Positions 14,978 to 22,754 of a stretch of DNA of 22,754 nt are shown piece by piece. How positions within the stretch are numbered: position 1 is the stretch's first letter; the number at the start of each line of letters is the position of its first letter. The position numbers and the translations under genes were made by a program. The notes below the pieces were generated by a model, which worked only from the letters and a program-made list of their open reading frames with translations, was not told the origin of the DNA and did not search any database. Origin of the DNA: DSWT01 sp036845725 (GTDB lineage Bacteria > Chloroflexota > Anaerolineae > B4-G1 > SLSP01); the NCBI GenBank assembly GCA_036845725.1, contig DAIUDK010000091.1:1-22754 (forward strand). The letters are read 5' to 3'.

Positions 14978-16147
14978 CTACTGCAATGTCCGCATAAACC
15001 GCGCCAGGCGTTCCACGCCTTTATCGATGGTCTCGACGTCGGCGGCGTAAGAGAGCCGCACGTTGGTATTCATCCCAAAGGCGATGCCCGGCACCAACGC
15101 CAGGTGTTCTTGCTCCAACAGTCGCGCGCAGAAGGTGATCGAATCCAGACCCGTGGCGCTGATGTTGGGGAAGAGGTAGAACGCGCCGTGCGGTTTAGGG
15201 CATACTAATCCCGGGATCTCACTGACGCCTGCGTACATCAGGTCACGGCGCTGCTCGAAGGCATCCCGCATCATGGCGATGCTCTCCTGTGATTCTTCAA
15301 GCGCCGCGATCGCGCCGTACTGTGCGAAGGTGTTCGGCCCGGAGGTGGTGTGTGATTGGATGTCGATGGCGGCCCGGATCACGTGTTCTGGGCCGGCGGC
15401 GTAGCCCAGACGCCATCCCGTGGCGGCATAGGCCTTGCTAAACCCGTTGCACGTTAACGTCAGATTGAAGATTTCCTCGCCCAGGCTGCCGATGCTCAGG
15501 TGGCGCAGCCCGTCGTAGATCAGCTTCTCGTAAATCTCATCGGAGATGACGGCAATGTCATGCGCGACGATGACCTCCGCCAGCGCCACGATTTCTTCTG
15601 GCGTATAGACCGAGCCGGTGGGGTTCGACGGCGAGTTGAGGAGCAGCATCCGTGTCCGCGGGGTGATGGCATCCCGTAATTGCTCCGGCGTGATCTTGAA
15701 CTCGGTCGCCTCGGACGTGGGCAGCAAGACCGGCGTCGCGCCTGCCAATTTCACGATCTCGGTATAGCTGACCCAGTAGGGGATGGGGATCAGCGCTTCG
15801 TCACCAGGGCTGAGGATCGCCATGATCACATTGTACAACGCCTGCTTGCCGCCCGTGCTGATCATCACTTGCTCCGGGGTGTAGGGCAGGTTGTTGTCGT
15901 GCCTGAGTTTCTCGGCGACGAGCGCGCGCAACCGGGGCAGGCCGCCGGTCTGCGAGTACTTCGTCTGGCCCGCGTCTAGCGCGGCTTTGGCGGCCTCGCG
16001 GACATTAGTCGGCGTGATGAAATCCGGCTCGCCTACGCCAAAGTTGCACACGTCGATGCCCTGCGCGGCTAACGCTTTGGCTTTGGCGTCAATGGCGAAC
16101 GTCATCGAAGGGTCAATCAGTTTGGTCCTGTCGGATAATGGGATCAT
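14978..16147 (-). CDS. PLP-dependent class I aminotransferase, aspartate aminotransferase-like
   Basis: A 389-residue fold-type I aminotransferase. It transfers the amino group of an amino acid, probably aspartate, to 2-oxoglutarate. Visible active-site residues: Gly-rich STGGKQAL (98-105) for the phosphate, Trp125 in PYWVSY stacking on the ring, Asn175 in SNPTG, Asp203 and Tyr206 in SDEIYE, Schiff-base Lys238 in NGFSKAYAATGWRLGY, and the carboxylate-binding Arg364 in NVRLSYA. The YWVSY segment resembles the Thermus-type (I-beta) aspartate aminotransferases. I chose ATG 16147 rather than 16168 because AAGGAG is well placed. It is transcribed alone, away from ung. Other substrates (aromatic amino acids, prephenate) cannot be excluded. 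Confidence 0.92.
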   Translation of the reverse strand: MIPLSDRTKLIDPSMTFAIDAKAKALAAQGIDVCNFGVGEPDFITPTNVREAAKAALDAGQTKYSQTGGLPRLRALVAEKLRHDNNLPYTPEQVMISTGGKQALYNVIMAILSPGDEALIPIPYWVSYTEIVKLAGATPVLLPTSEATEFKITPEQLRDAITPRTRMLLLNSPSNPTGSVYTPEEIVALAEVIVAHDIAVISDEIYEKLIYDGLRHLSIGSLGEEIFNLTLTCNGFSKAYAATGWRLGYAAGPEHVIRAAIDIQSHTTSGPNTFAQYGAIAALEESQESIAMMRDAFEQRRDLMYAGVSEIPGLVCPKPHGAFYLFPNISATGLDSITFCARLLEQEHLALVPGIAFGMNTNVRLSYAADVETIDKGVERLARFMRTLQ

Positions 16148-16178
16148 GGCGTGCTCCTTGTCGAACATAATTCGGGGA

Positions 16179-16206
16179 ATATTACCATGCTTGTGACGGT
16201 TGGCAA
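16179..16206 (-). promoter_or_regulatory. sigma70-type promoter of the aminotransferase gene
   Basis: On the minus strand: -35 TTGCCA (16206-16201, five of six consensus bases), a 16-base spacer, and -10 TAATAT (16184-16179, four of six). Transcription would begin near 16172, about 25 bases before ATG 16147. Confidence 0.5.
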
Positions 16207-16251
16207 GGGTTTCCTATCCACAATTTTGAATGAGGAGGAGATGGCTTGATA

Positions 16252-16920
16252 ATGACCAATCCATTGCTACTGGAATCATGGGAAGTGCGCGTGCCGTTGA
16301 TGGCGGCGGGTTATCACCGCGACCTGGTCGCCAAAGTCGATACGCTGCGGCAGAAGGCGACGATCTATCCCGCGCCGGAGCGGGTTTTCTACGCGCTGCG
16401 CGTCACGCCGTTCGAGGCGGTGCGCGTGGTGATCGTGGGGCAGGACCCGTACCACGGCCCCGGTCAGGCCGATGGGATGGCGTTCTCCGTGCCGGACGAC
16501 GTCAAAGCACCGCCGTCGCTGCGCAATATCTTCAAGGAAGTGCAGCGCGACGTTTACGATGGGGAGTCGCGCGCCTTCTCGACAGATTTGACGCGCTGGG
16601 CCAAGCAGGGCGTGCTGCTGCTGAATGCCTCGCTCACCGTGGAGGCGCATAAAGCCGCATCGCATAAGGACTTGGGCTGGCACGCGCTGACCGATCAGAT
16701 TATCGCGCAGTTGAGTGCGAACCGCGAGCACCTGGTCTTTTTGCTGTGGGGCAGCCACGCGCAATCCAAGAAGCCACTCATCGACGCCGAACGCCACCTG
16801 ATTCTCGAAGCCCCGCATCCCTCGCCCCTCTCCGCCCATCGCGGCTTCCTCGGCTGCGGGCACTTCTCGCAAACCAACGCCTACCTCGTCGCTCACGGTT
16901 CCGCCCCCATTGTTTGGTGA
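16252..16920 (+). CDS. ung: uracil-DNA glycosylase, family 1
   Basis: A 222-residue enzyme that cuts uracil from DNA to start base excision repair. Family-1 motifs are intact: the water-activating loop GQDPYHGPGQ (63-72, with Asp65), AFSV (77-80) for the uracil pocket, LLLNASLTV (122-130, Asn125 reads uracil), LLWGSHAQ (164-171), and the minor-groove loop HPSPLSAHRGF (189-199, with His189). Length is typical. ATG 16252 follows GAGGAGGAG at slightly long spacing; the in-frame TTG 16246 is the alternative start. It is divergent from the aminotransferase gene and no partner repair gene is adjacent. Confidence 0.96.
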   Translation: MTNPLLLESWEVRVPLMAAGYHRDLVAKVDTLRQKATIYPAPERVFYALRVTPFEAVRVVIVGQDPYHGPGQADGMAFSVPDDVKAPPSLRNIFKEVQRDVYDGESRAFSTDLTRWAKQGVLLLNASLTVEAHKAASHKDLGWHALTDQIIAQLSANREHLVFLLWGSHAQSKKPLIDAERHLILEAPHPSPLSAHRGFLGCGHFSQTNAYLVAHGSAPIVW

Positions 16921-16934
16921 GGCAGGATGCAGGT

Positions 16935-16963
16935 TTGTCCTATGTATGATTGTCTTATATACT
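16935..16963 (+). promoter_or_regulatory. promoter of the aldo/keto reductase gene
   Basis: -35 TTGTCC (16935-16940, four of six), an optimal 17-base spacer, and -10 TATACT (16958-16963, five of six). The predicted start near 16970 gives a leader of about 55 bases that contains the direct repeat at 16988-17011. Confidence 0.55.
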
Positions 16964-16987
16964 CACGGATGTGACAACGCCAGGCCG

Positions 16988-17011
16988 TTCATGATTCTTG
17001 ATTCATGATTC
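16988..17011 (+). repeat. 10-base direct repeat in a leader
   Basis: TTCATGATTC occurs at 16988-16997 and 17002-17011, 14 bases apart. It lies between the predicted transcription start and the AGGAGG ribosome site of the aldo/keto reductase gene. Its role is unknown. Confidence 0.5.
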
Positions 17012-17025
17012 TTTAGGAGGTTGAG

Positions 17026-18033
17026 ATGAAATACAAACTTTTAGGCAGCACCGGGGTGAGAGTATCCGAGTTGTGCTTTGGCACGATGTCTTTCGGCAAC
17101 CCCGCCGACGAAGCGACGTCCGCAGCGATGTTCAACCGCTGTCGCGAGACCGGCATCAACTTCTTCGACTGCGCCAACGTCTACCAACGGGGTGGGGCCG
17201 AACAAATTCTGGGCAAACTGATTGCGGACTGCCGCGACGAGGTCGTCATCACCAGCAAGGCGCACTTCCCGATGGGCGACGACGTGAACGCGCGCGGCTC
17301 TTCCCGCAAGCACCTGATGACCTCCGTGGAAGCCAGTCTCAAGCGCCTCAACACGGACTACATCGACGTGTACTTTATGCACCACTTCGACGCCGATACG
17401 CCCATTGAGGAGACGCTGCGCGCGCTGGATGATATGGTCGAGCAGGGCAAAATCCTCTATCCGGCGGCGAGCAACTACGCCGCATGGCAGATCGCCAAAG
17501 CGCTCGGTGTCTCGGCGCAGCACGGGTGGTCGCCATTTGCCTGCTTGCAGCCGATGTACAACCTGGTCAAGCGCCAGGCCGAGGTCGAGGTCCTGCCGCT
17601 GGCGCTCTCCGAGGGCCTGGGCGTGATCCCCTATAGCCCGCTCGGCGGCGGCCTGCTCACCGGTAAATATGGGGTGGGGCGCAGACCGGAATCCGGGCGA
17701 CTTATGGAGAACGCAATGTACCAGGCGCGCTACGGCGATGAATGGGTCTACCAGGTGGCGGAGAACTTCACCGCCTTCGCGCAGGAACGCGGCTACAACC
17801 CGGTGGCGTTGGCCGTCGCCTGGGTGGGGAGCCACCCCGCCGTCACCGCGCCGATCATCGGCGCGCGCAACGTGACGCAGCTTGAGGATTCGCTCGCCGC
17901 GGCGGAGATCGACATGACGCCGGAACTGCGCGCGGAAATCTCGGCGCTTTCTCCGGAGCCGCCGCCCGCCACCGACCGCAGCGAGGAGCAGAAAGGCGTC
18001 TTTTTCGCACCGCAGTTGGCGGGGAAGAAGTAG
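17026..18033 (+). CDS. aldo/keto reductase
   Basis: A 335-residue NAD(P)H-dependent TIM-barrel oxidoreductase. The family start MKYKLLGSTGVRVSELCFGT is present. The catalytic tetrad is Asp48, Tyr53 (FFDCANVYQRGGAEQILG), Lys78 (VVITSKAHFPMG) and His119 (YFMHHFD). The cofactor-binding segments include IPYSPLGGGLLTGKY and the C-terminal APIIGARNVTQLEDSL. This is the subgroup of bacterial general aldo/keto reductases that act on varied aldehydes and sugars. TAGGAGG stands 7 bases before ATG 17026, and a promoter is visible upstream. Physiological substrate unknown. Confidence 0.93.
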   Translation: MKYKLLGSTGVRVSELCFGTMSFGNPADEATSAAMFNRCRETGINFFDCANVYQRGGAEQILGKLIADCRDEVVITSKAHFPMGDDVNARGSSRKHLMTSVEASLKRLNTDYIDVYFMHHFDADTPIEETLRALDDMVEQGKILYPAASNYAAWQIAKALGVSAQHGWSPFACLQPMYNLVKRQAEVEVLPLALSEGLGVIPYSPLGGGLLTGKYGVGRRPESGRLMENAMYQARYGDEWVYQVAENFTAFAQERGYNPVALAVAWVGSHPAVTAPIIGARNVTQLEDSLAAAEIDMTPELRAEISALSPEPPPATDRSEEQKGVFFAPQLAGKK

Positions 18034-18054
18034 CTTGTGTGGGTAGTTTTTTCT

Positions 18055-18094
18055 CAACGGATTTTAACGGAATAAGCATCCGTTTTATCCGTTG
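18055..18094. repeat. intergenic hairpin after the aldo/keto reductase gene
   Basis: Arms at 18055-18071 and 18079-18094 pair as CAACGGAT then ACGGA with a small internal loop, around a 7-base loop (ATAAGCA). No T tract follows on the plus strand, so it is not a classic terminator. It belongs to the same style as the long hairpins at 14909-14962 and 21317-21365. Confidence 0.55.
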
Positions 18095-18126
18095 AATCCG
18101 TCGGGATAATTTTCAGGAGGTAAGCT

Positions 18127-18894
18127 ATGGCAGAGGTGACGACGTTGAGAGGGTTGAAGCGGTTCTTCGTGTTCCCGTTCGAGGGAGCGGATTGGCAGAA
18201 GCGGTTTATCATCGGCGCGGCGCTGGTACTGGTAAGCTCCTTCATTCCGGTGATTCCCCTGATTTTCGTGGGCGGGTACGTTATGCAGGTAATGCTCCGG
18301 GCGATTGAAGGGCAGGCGCTGGCGCTGCCGGAATGGGAGGATTGGGGTAAGTTGGGCGTGGATGGCCTGCGTTACGGCGTGGTTGGCCTGGTGTTTATGC
18401 TGCCTGGAATCCTCGTCTATTTTGGCGGAATAGGCATCTATATGTTTGCTTCGATGTTGCTGCCGCTGACGATGCAGATGGTGGACCACGGGCGCGGCGG
18501 TTTTGACGTTATCCCCTTGTTTTTCGTGGTGAGTATACTTATCCTGTTCGTCTCGATCTTCGTGGGGATGATTTTGACGCTTCTGGGCGCAATTCCGTTG
18601 CCGGCGGCGCTGGCGCACTTTGTGGCGAAGGATCAGGTCGGCGCGGCGTTCCGCTTCCGCGAGTGGTGGCCGCTGCTGTGGCGCAACAAAATGGGTTACT
18701 TCATCGCCTGGGTGCTCTGCGGCGGGCTGATCGGGATTTTGTACTACGGCATCATGGTGTTGTACTCGACAATGGTGCTGTGTCTGCTCATCCCTGTGTT
18801 GAGCGCGCCGTTACTGTTCTACCTGGCGCTGGTGTGCGCGGCGGTGTTTGGGGAGACGTATCGGGAGAGTGCGGCGGCGATCAACAAGGAATGA
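18127..18894 (+). CDS. DUF4013 family membrane protein
   Basis: A 255-residue multi-pass membrane protein. The DUF4013 signature is clear: a first helix after FFVFPFEGADWQKRFIIG, then GYVMQVMLRAIEG, the motif LPEWEDWGKLGVDGLRYG (67-84), further helices at about 86-115, 128-160 and 190-240, and a conserved amphipathic segment (FREWWPLLWRNKMGY). The function of the family is not known. CAGGAGG lies 6 bases before ATG 18127. The stop overlaps the start of the Nudix gene (ATGA, 18891-18894), implying coupled translation. Confidence 0.88.
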   Translation: MAEVTTLRGLKRFFVFPFEGADWQKRFIIGAALVLVSSFIPVIPLIFVGGYVMQVMLRAIEGQALALPEWEDWGKLGVDGLRYGVVGLVFMLPGILVYFGGIGIYMFASMLLPLTMQMVDHGRGGFDVIPLFFVVSILILFVSIFVGMILTLLGAIPLPAALAHFVAKDQVGAAFRFREWWPLLWRNKMGYFIAWVLCGGLIGILYYGIMVLYSTMVLCLLIPVLSAPLLFYLALVCAAVFGETYRESAAAINKE

Positions 18895-19769
18895 TCTCAT
18901 TGATCAACATCACCGCTTTCCTCCACTGGATTGATATCCACAACGTCTTCGATCCGCACAACTACCTCGACTTTGTCATCGAAGATACCGTCGTCGGAGC
19001 AGTGCATCGCAGCCGGTTGTCGCTGTTGCAGGAGCATCCCGGCGTCTTTCACATCCACGATGCGTGCGTAACCCTCGCTCCGCACCTGGACACGCCCGCC
19101 GCCCGAACGGAGGCTGTTGCCGGCGTGCTCCGCGAGTGGCGCGATGCGGGCATGTTCCCCGGCTGGCGTGACGAGTTGTACCGCGTCTCTGCCGGGTTCG
19201 ATGCCCCGCCGCTGATGGCGCTGGAACGCGCTGCCGCCTCGACATTCGGCATCCTGCGCTACGGCGCGCACCTCAACGGCGTCGTCCGCAAGAACGGGCA
19301 TCTGCATCTCTGGGTGGCGCGACGCTCGCTCAACAAGCCGGAACATCCGGGTAAGCTCGATCACCTCGTCGCTGGAGGGATTCCTGCCGGGTTGAGCGCG
19401 CGGGACGTGATCATCAAGGAGTGCCACGAAGAGGCGAACGTCCCGCCGGAACTGGCGCAATGTGCGCGACCGGTGAGTCTCATCAGCTATAGGCTCGACG
19501 CAGATTGCCGCCGTCACCGCGACCTGATCTTTATCTACGACCTGGAATTGCCGGAAACCTTCGTCCCGCAGAACACCGACGGGGAAGTGGCGGAATTCTA
19601 CCTGTGGCCTATTGAGCAGGTGATGGAGGTGATGACGGCCACCGAGGATTTCAAGATGAACAACAACCTGGTCATCATCGACTTTATGCTGCGCCACGGC
19701 TACCTCGGCCCGGACGACCCGCATTATGCCGTCATCGCGCAGCGGTTGCGCAGCCCGGTGATGTGGTAA
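18891..19769 (+). CDS. Nudix hydrolase with N-terminal DUF4743 domain
   Basis: A 292-residue protein. Residues 1-115 match the DUF4743 lid domain (RWxDAGxFPGWRDELYxV-type segment at about 81-99). Residues 120-270 are a Nudix domain with the box GGIPAGLSARDVIIKECHEE (162-181) then ANVP. Against the general consensus GX5EX7REUXEEXGU, the first Glu is Leu, Arg is Lys and Gly is Asn; the metal-binding E-EE core is kept. Eukaryotic relatives of this architecture (yeast YJR142W, plant Nudt20/24) act on oxidised thiamine diphosphates, so damaged-thiamine clean-up is a reasonable guess. The ATG at 18891 overlaps the DUF4013 stop; TTG 18900 has better spacing from AAGGA and may be the true start. Confidence 0.88.
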   Translation: MISLINITAFLHWIDIHNVFDPHNYLDFVIEDTVVGAVHRSRLSLLQEHPGVFHIHDACVTLAPHLDTPAARTEAVAGVLREWRDAGMFPGWRDELYRVSAGFDAPPLMALERAAASTFGILRYGAHLNGVVRKNGHLHLWVARRSLNKPEHPGKLDHLVAGGIPAGLSARDVIIKECHEEANVPPELAQCARPVSLISYRLDADCRRHRDLIFIYDLELPETFVPQNTDGEVAEFYLWPIEQVMEVMTATEDFKMNNNLVIIDFMLRHGYLGPDDPHYAVIAQRLRSPVMW

Positions 19770-19777
19770 AATTGCAC

Positions 19778-19806
19778 TTGACTATTCCTCATTCAGGCAG
19801 TATACA
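19778..19806 (+). promoter_or_regulatory. strong sigma70-type promoter of the sugar isomerase-araB operon
   Basis: -35 TTGACT (19778-19783, five of six), a 17-base spacer, and -10 TATACA (19801-19806, five of six). Transcription would start near 19813, directly before the palindrome at 19816-19831. Confidence 0.7.
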
Positions 19807-19815
19807 TAATGCCTA

Positions 19816-19831
19816 ATAAACGATAGTTTAT
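19816..19831. promoter_or_regulatory. putative repressor operator (palindrome) at the sugar operon start site
   Basis: ATAAAC-GATA-GTTTAT is a perfect 6-base inverted repeat just downstream of the -10 element, where a bound repressor would block initiation. Its size fits LacI-, GntR- or DeoR-family operators. No regulator gene is in the window. Confidence 0.4.
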
Positions 19832-19864
19832 CCCAAAATTCTATATGAAAGCGAGGTATACAGT

Positions 19865-21277
<1,413 letters not shown>

Positions 21278-21316
21278 ACTTTTCGACCACAAATCTTCAC
21301 GAATGGTTACATTCGC

Positions 21317-21365
21317 CGAATCTACACTAATCGGATTTATATGCGTGAAAATTAGTGTAGATTCG
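21317..21365. repeat. long hairpin between the isomerase gene and araB
   Basis: Perfect 15-base arms (CGAATCTACACTAAT at 21317-21331; complement at 21351-21365) around a 19-base loop. It sits within the presumed operon, 39 bases after the isomerase stop and 26 bases before araB. It could stabilise the upstream message or reduce read-through; the following sequence is only moderately T-rich. Confidence 0.65.
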
Positions 21366-21391
21366 TGGTTTATTTACCAGGAGAACGCGCA

Positions 21392-22754
21392 ATGACCAAG
21401 ACCAAATACACCATTGGCGTGGACTTCGGTACCGAATCTGGAAGGGCGGTGTTGGTGGATGTGGCGGACGGCAGCATCGTAGCGATGGATGTCTATGCCT
21501 ATGCCAACGGCGTGATCGACGAAAAATTGCCGGGCACGGACATCCGTCTGGAGCCGGATTGGGCGCTGCAAGATCCCAACGACTACCTCGAAACGTTCAA
21601 GCGGACGATTCCCGCCGTCTTGAAGGAAAGTGGCGTGGATCCCGGCGACGTGATCGGCATCGGCGTGGACTTCACCGCCTGCACGGTGCTGCCCACCAAA
21701 GCCGACGGGACGCCGCTGTGCTTCCTGCCGGAGTGGCGCGACAACCCGCACGCCTGGATCAAACTGTGGAAACATCACGCCGCGCAGCCGGAAGCGAACA
21801 AGCTCAACGCTGTCGCTCGTGAGATGGGTGAATCGTGGCTCGACCGCTACGGCGGCAAGATCAGCTCCGAGTGGTTCTTCCCCAAGGTCTGGCAGACGTT
21901 GGACGAGGCCCCGGAGGTCTACGCCGCCGCCGATCGCTTCATCGAGGCGGCGGACTGGGTGATCTGGCAGCTCACGGGCGTGGAGACGCGCAACAATTGC
22001 ACGGCGGGGTACAAAGCGATCTGGTCGAAGGAGCACGGGTTTCCGCCCAAAGCGTTCCTCAAGGCGCTCGATCCGCGCCTGGAAAACGTCGTGGATGAGA
22101 AAATGTCGCCCCCCAACGGGGGCAATATCCAATTCCTGGGCGAGAAGGCCGGCGGCCTCACCGCAGAAGCCGCCGCGTGGACCGGCCTCAAGCCGGGCAC
22201 GGCGGTCGCCGTCGCCAACGTGGATGCGCACGTCTCGGTGCCTGCGGCCACGGTGACAGAAGCGGGGCGCATGGTCATCATTATGGGCACGTCCAACTGC
22301 CACATGGTTTTGGGGAAGGAAGAACACGTCGTTCCCGGCATGTGCGGCTACGTCGAGGACGGCATCATCCCCGGCTTCTTCGGCTATGAGGCCGGGCAGT
22401 CGTGTGTGGGCGACCACTTTGCGTGGTTCATCGAGAACTGCGTCCCGGCGGCCTACGCGCAGGAGGCAGCCGCGCATGGAATCAGCATCCACGAACTGCT
22501 CGAAGAGAAAGCTGCCGCGCAGAAAGTCGGCGAGCACGGCCTGGTGGCGCTCGACTGGTGGAACGGCAATCGCTCGGTGCTCGTGGACGTGGATCTGACC
22601 GGCTTGCTCATCGGCCAGACGCTGGCGACGAAGCCGGAGGACATCTATCGCGCGCTCATCGAGGCGACAGCCTACGGCACGCGGATGATCGTCGAGACCT
22701 TCGCCGAAAACGGCGTCCCCGTGGACGAGATCGTGGCGACGGGCGGCCTGCCGG
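21392..22754 (+). CDS. araB: ribulokinase, C-terminus cut by the window end
   Basis: A FGGY-family sugar kinase, 454 residues visible and about 100 missing at the C-terminus. It phosphorylates L-ribulose to L-ribulose 5-phosphate. The start YTIGVDFGTESGRAVLVDV is the ATPase phosphate-1 motif. AraB-specific stretches follow: PDWALQDPNDYLE, GIGVDFTACTVLP (90-101), ISSEWFFPKVWQ, EAADWVIWQLTG, NCTAGYKAIW, the catalytic-base segment ANVDAHVSVP (Asp278), and MGTSNCHMVLG (298-308). CAGGAG lies before ATG 21392. It follows the isomerase gene in the same direction. An araD-type epimerase would be expected just beyond the window. Confidence 0.95.
   Translation, partial: MTKTKYTIGVDFGTESGRAVLVDVADGSIVAMDVYAYANGVIDEKLPGTDIRLEPDWALQDPNDYLETFKRTIPAVLKESGVDPGDVIGIGVDFTACTVLPTKADGTPLCFLPEWRDNPHAWIKLWKHHAAQPEANKLNAVAREMGESWLDRYGGKISSEWFFPKVWQTLDEAPEVYAAADRFIEAADWVIWQLTGVETRNNCTAGYKAIWSKEHGFPPKAFLKALDPRLENVVDEKMSPPNGGNIQFLGEKAGGLTAEAAAWTGLKPGTAVAVANVDAHVSVPAATVTEAGRMVIIMGTSNCHMVLGKEEHVVPGMCGYVEDGIIPGFFGYEAGQSCVGDHFAWFIENCVPAAYAQEAAAHGISIHELLEEKAAAQKVGEHGLVALDWWNGNRSVLVDVDLTGLLIGQTLATKPEDIYRALIEATAYGTRMIVETFAENGVPVDEIVATGGLP

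Noticed and set aside
17041..18057. A 338-residue minus-strand frame opposite the aldo/keto reductase
   Set aside because: Same artefact: rich in Arg, His and Val with no motif, while the plus strand carries a full catalytic tetrad.
18663..18890. A 76-residue N-terminal extension of the Nudix protein
   Set aside because: It lies inside the DUF4013 gene in another frame and has no domain; the DUF4743 region begins at the overlapping ATG.
21374..22537. A 387-residue minus-strand reading frame opposite araB
   Set aside because: It is a shadow of the GC-rich third codon positions of araB. The composition is Arg/His/Val-rich with no domain, and the plus-strand araB motifs are unmistakable.

Overview
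The window reads as a moderately high-GC bacterial chromosome segment. It has no rRNA, no tRNA, no complete mobile element and no CRISPR array. The gene families fit the Chloroflexota, most likely an Anaerolineae-type organism: a GldF/GldG-like fusion ABC exporter with a DUF4340 partner, a DUF4013 membrane protein, a very long cytosolic GH13 enzyme, and a FucI-like isomerase paired with AraB. This taxonomic call is an inference from gene content and style, not from a marker gene.

Layout. (1) 1-1850 is AT-richer and looks accessory: a broken DUF998-type membrane protein, a small PH-like membrane protein, and an alpha/beta hydrolase ending at a bidirectional terminator. (2) 1936-6787 (minus strand) is a tightly coupled three-gene operon: ABC ATPase, a 983-residue permease/GldG fusion, and a DUF4340 protein. 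Each junction is a 4-base ATGA overlap. A promoter followed by a leader hairpin with a U tract precedes it. (3) 6788-7223 is a divergent control region. It also holds three TAAT boxes spaced exactly 11 bases apart, upstream of htpG. (4) 7224-9104 is htpG, closed by a strong terminator. (5) 9208-14877 is a probable transcription unit with an extended -10 promoter: two small membrane proteins (97 and 33 residues), a GH13-family protein of 1184 residues, and a REC-GAF-class III cyclase protein that lacks key cyclase residues. (6) 14978-16920 holds a minus-strand class I aminotransferase and the divergent ung. (7) 17026-19769 holds an aldo/keto reductase, a DUF4013 membrane protein and an overlapping DUF4743/Nudix hydrolase. 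(8) 19778-22754 is a sugar operon: promoter, putative operator, a FucI/AraA-superfamily isomerase and araB, which runs off the window end.

Working together. The clearest functional units are the ABC exporter operon (energy, membrane pore and extracytoplasmic accessory domains) and the pentose operon (aldose to ketose, then phosphorylation; probably L-arabinose to L-ribulose 5-phosphate). The GH13 unit pairs alpha-glucan chemistry with a signalling protein, but that link rests only on adjacency. The most unusual points are the GH13 protein with Pro in place of the usual His in conserved region IV, the cyclase domain lacking its catalytic Arg, the leader hairpin before the ABC operon, the 11-base-phased boxes before htpG, and a set of long hairpins in most intergenic gaps of the right half.
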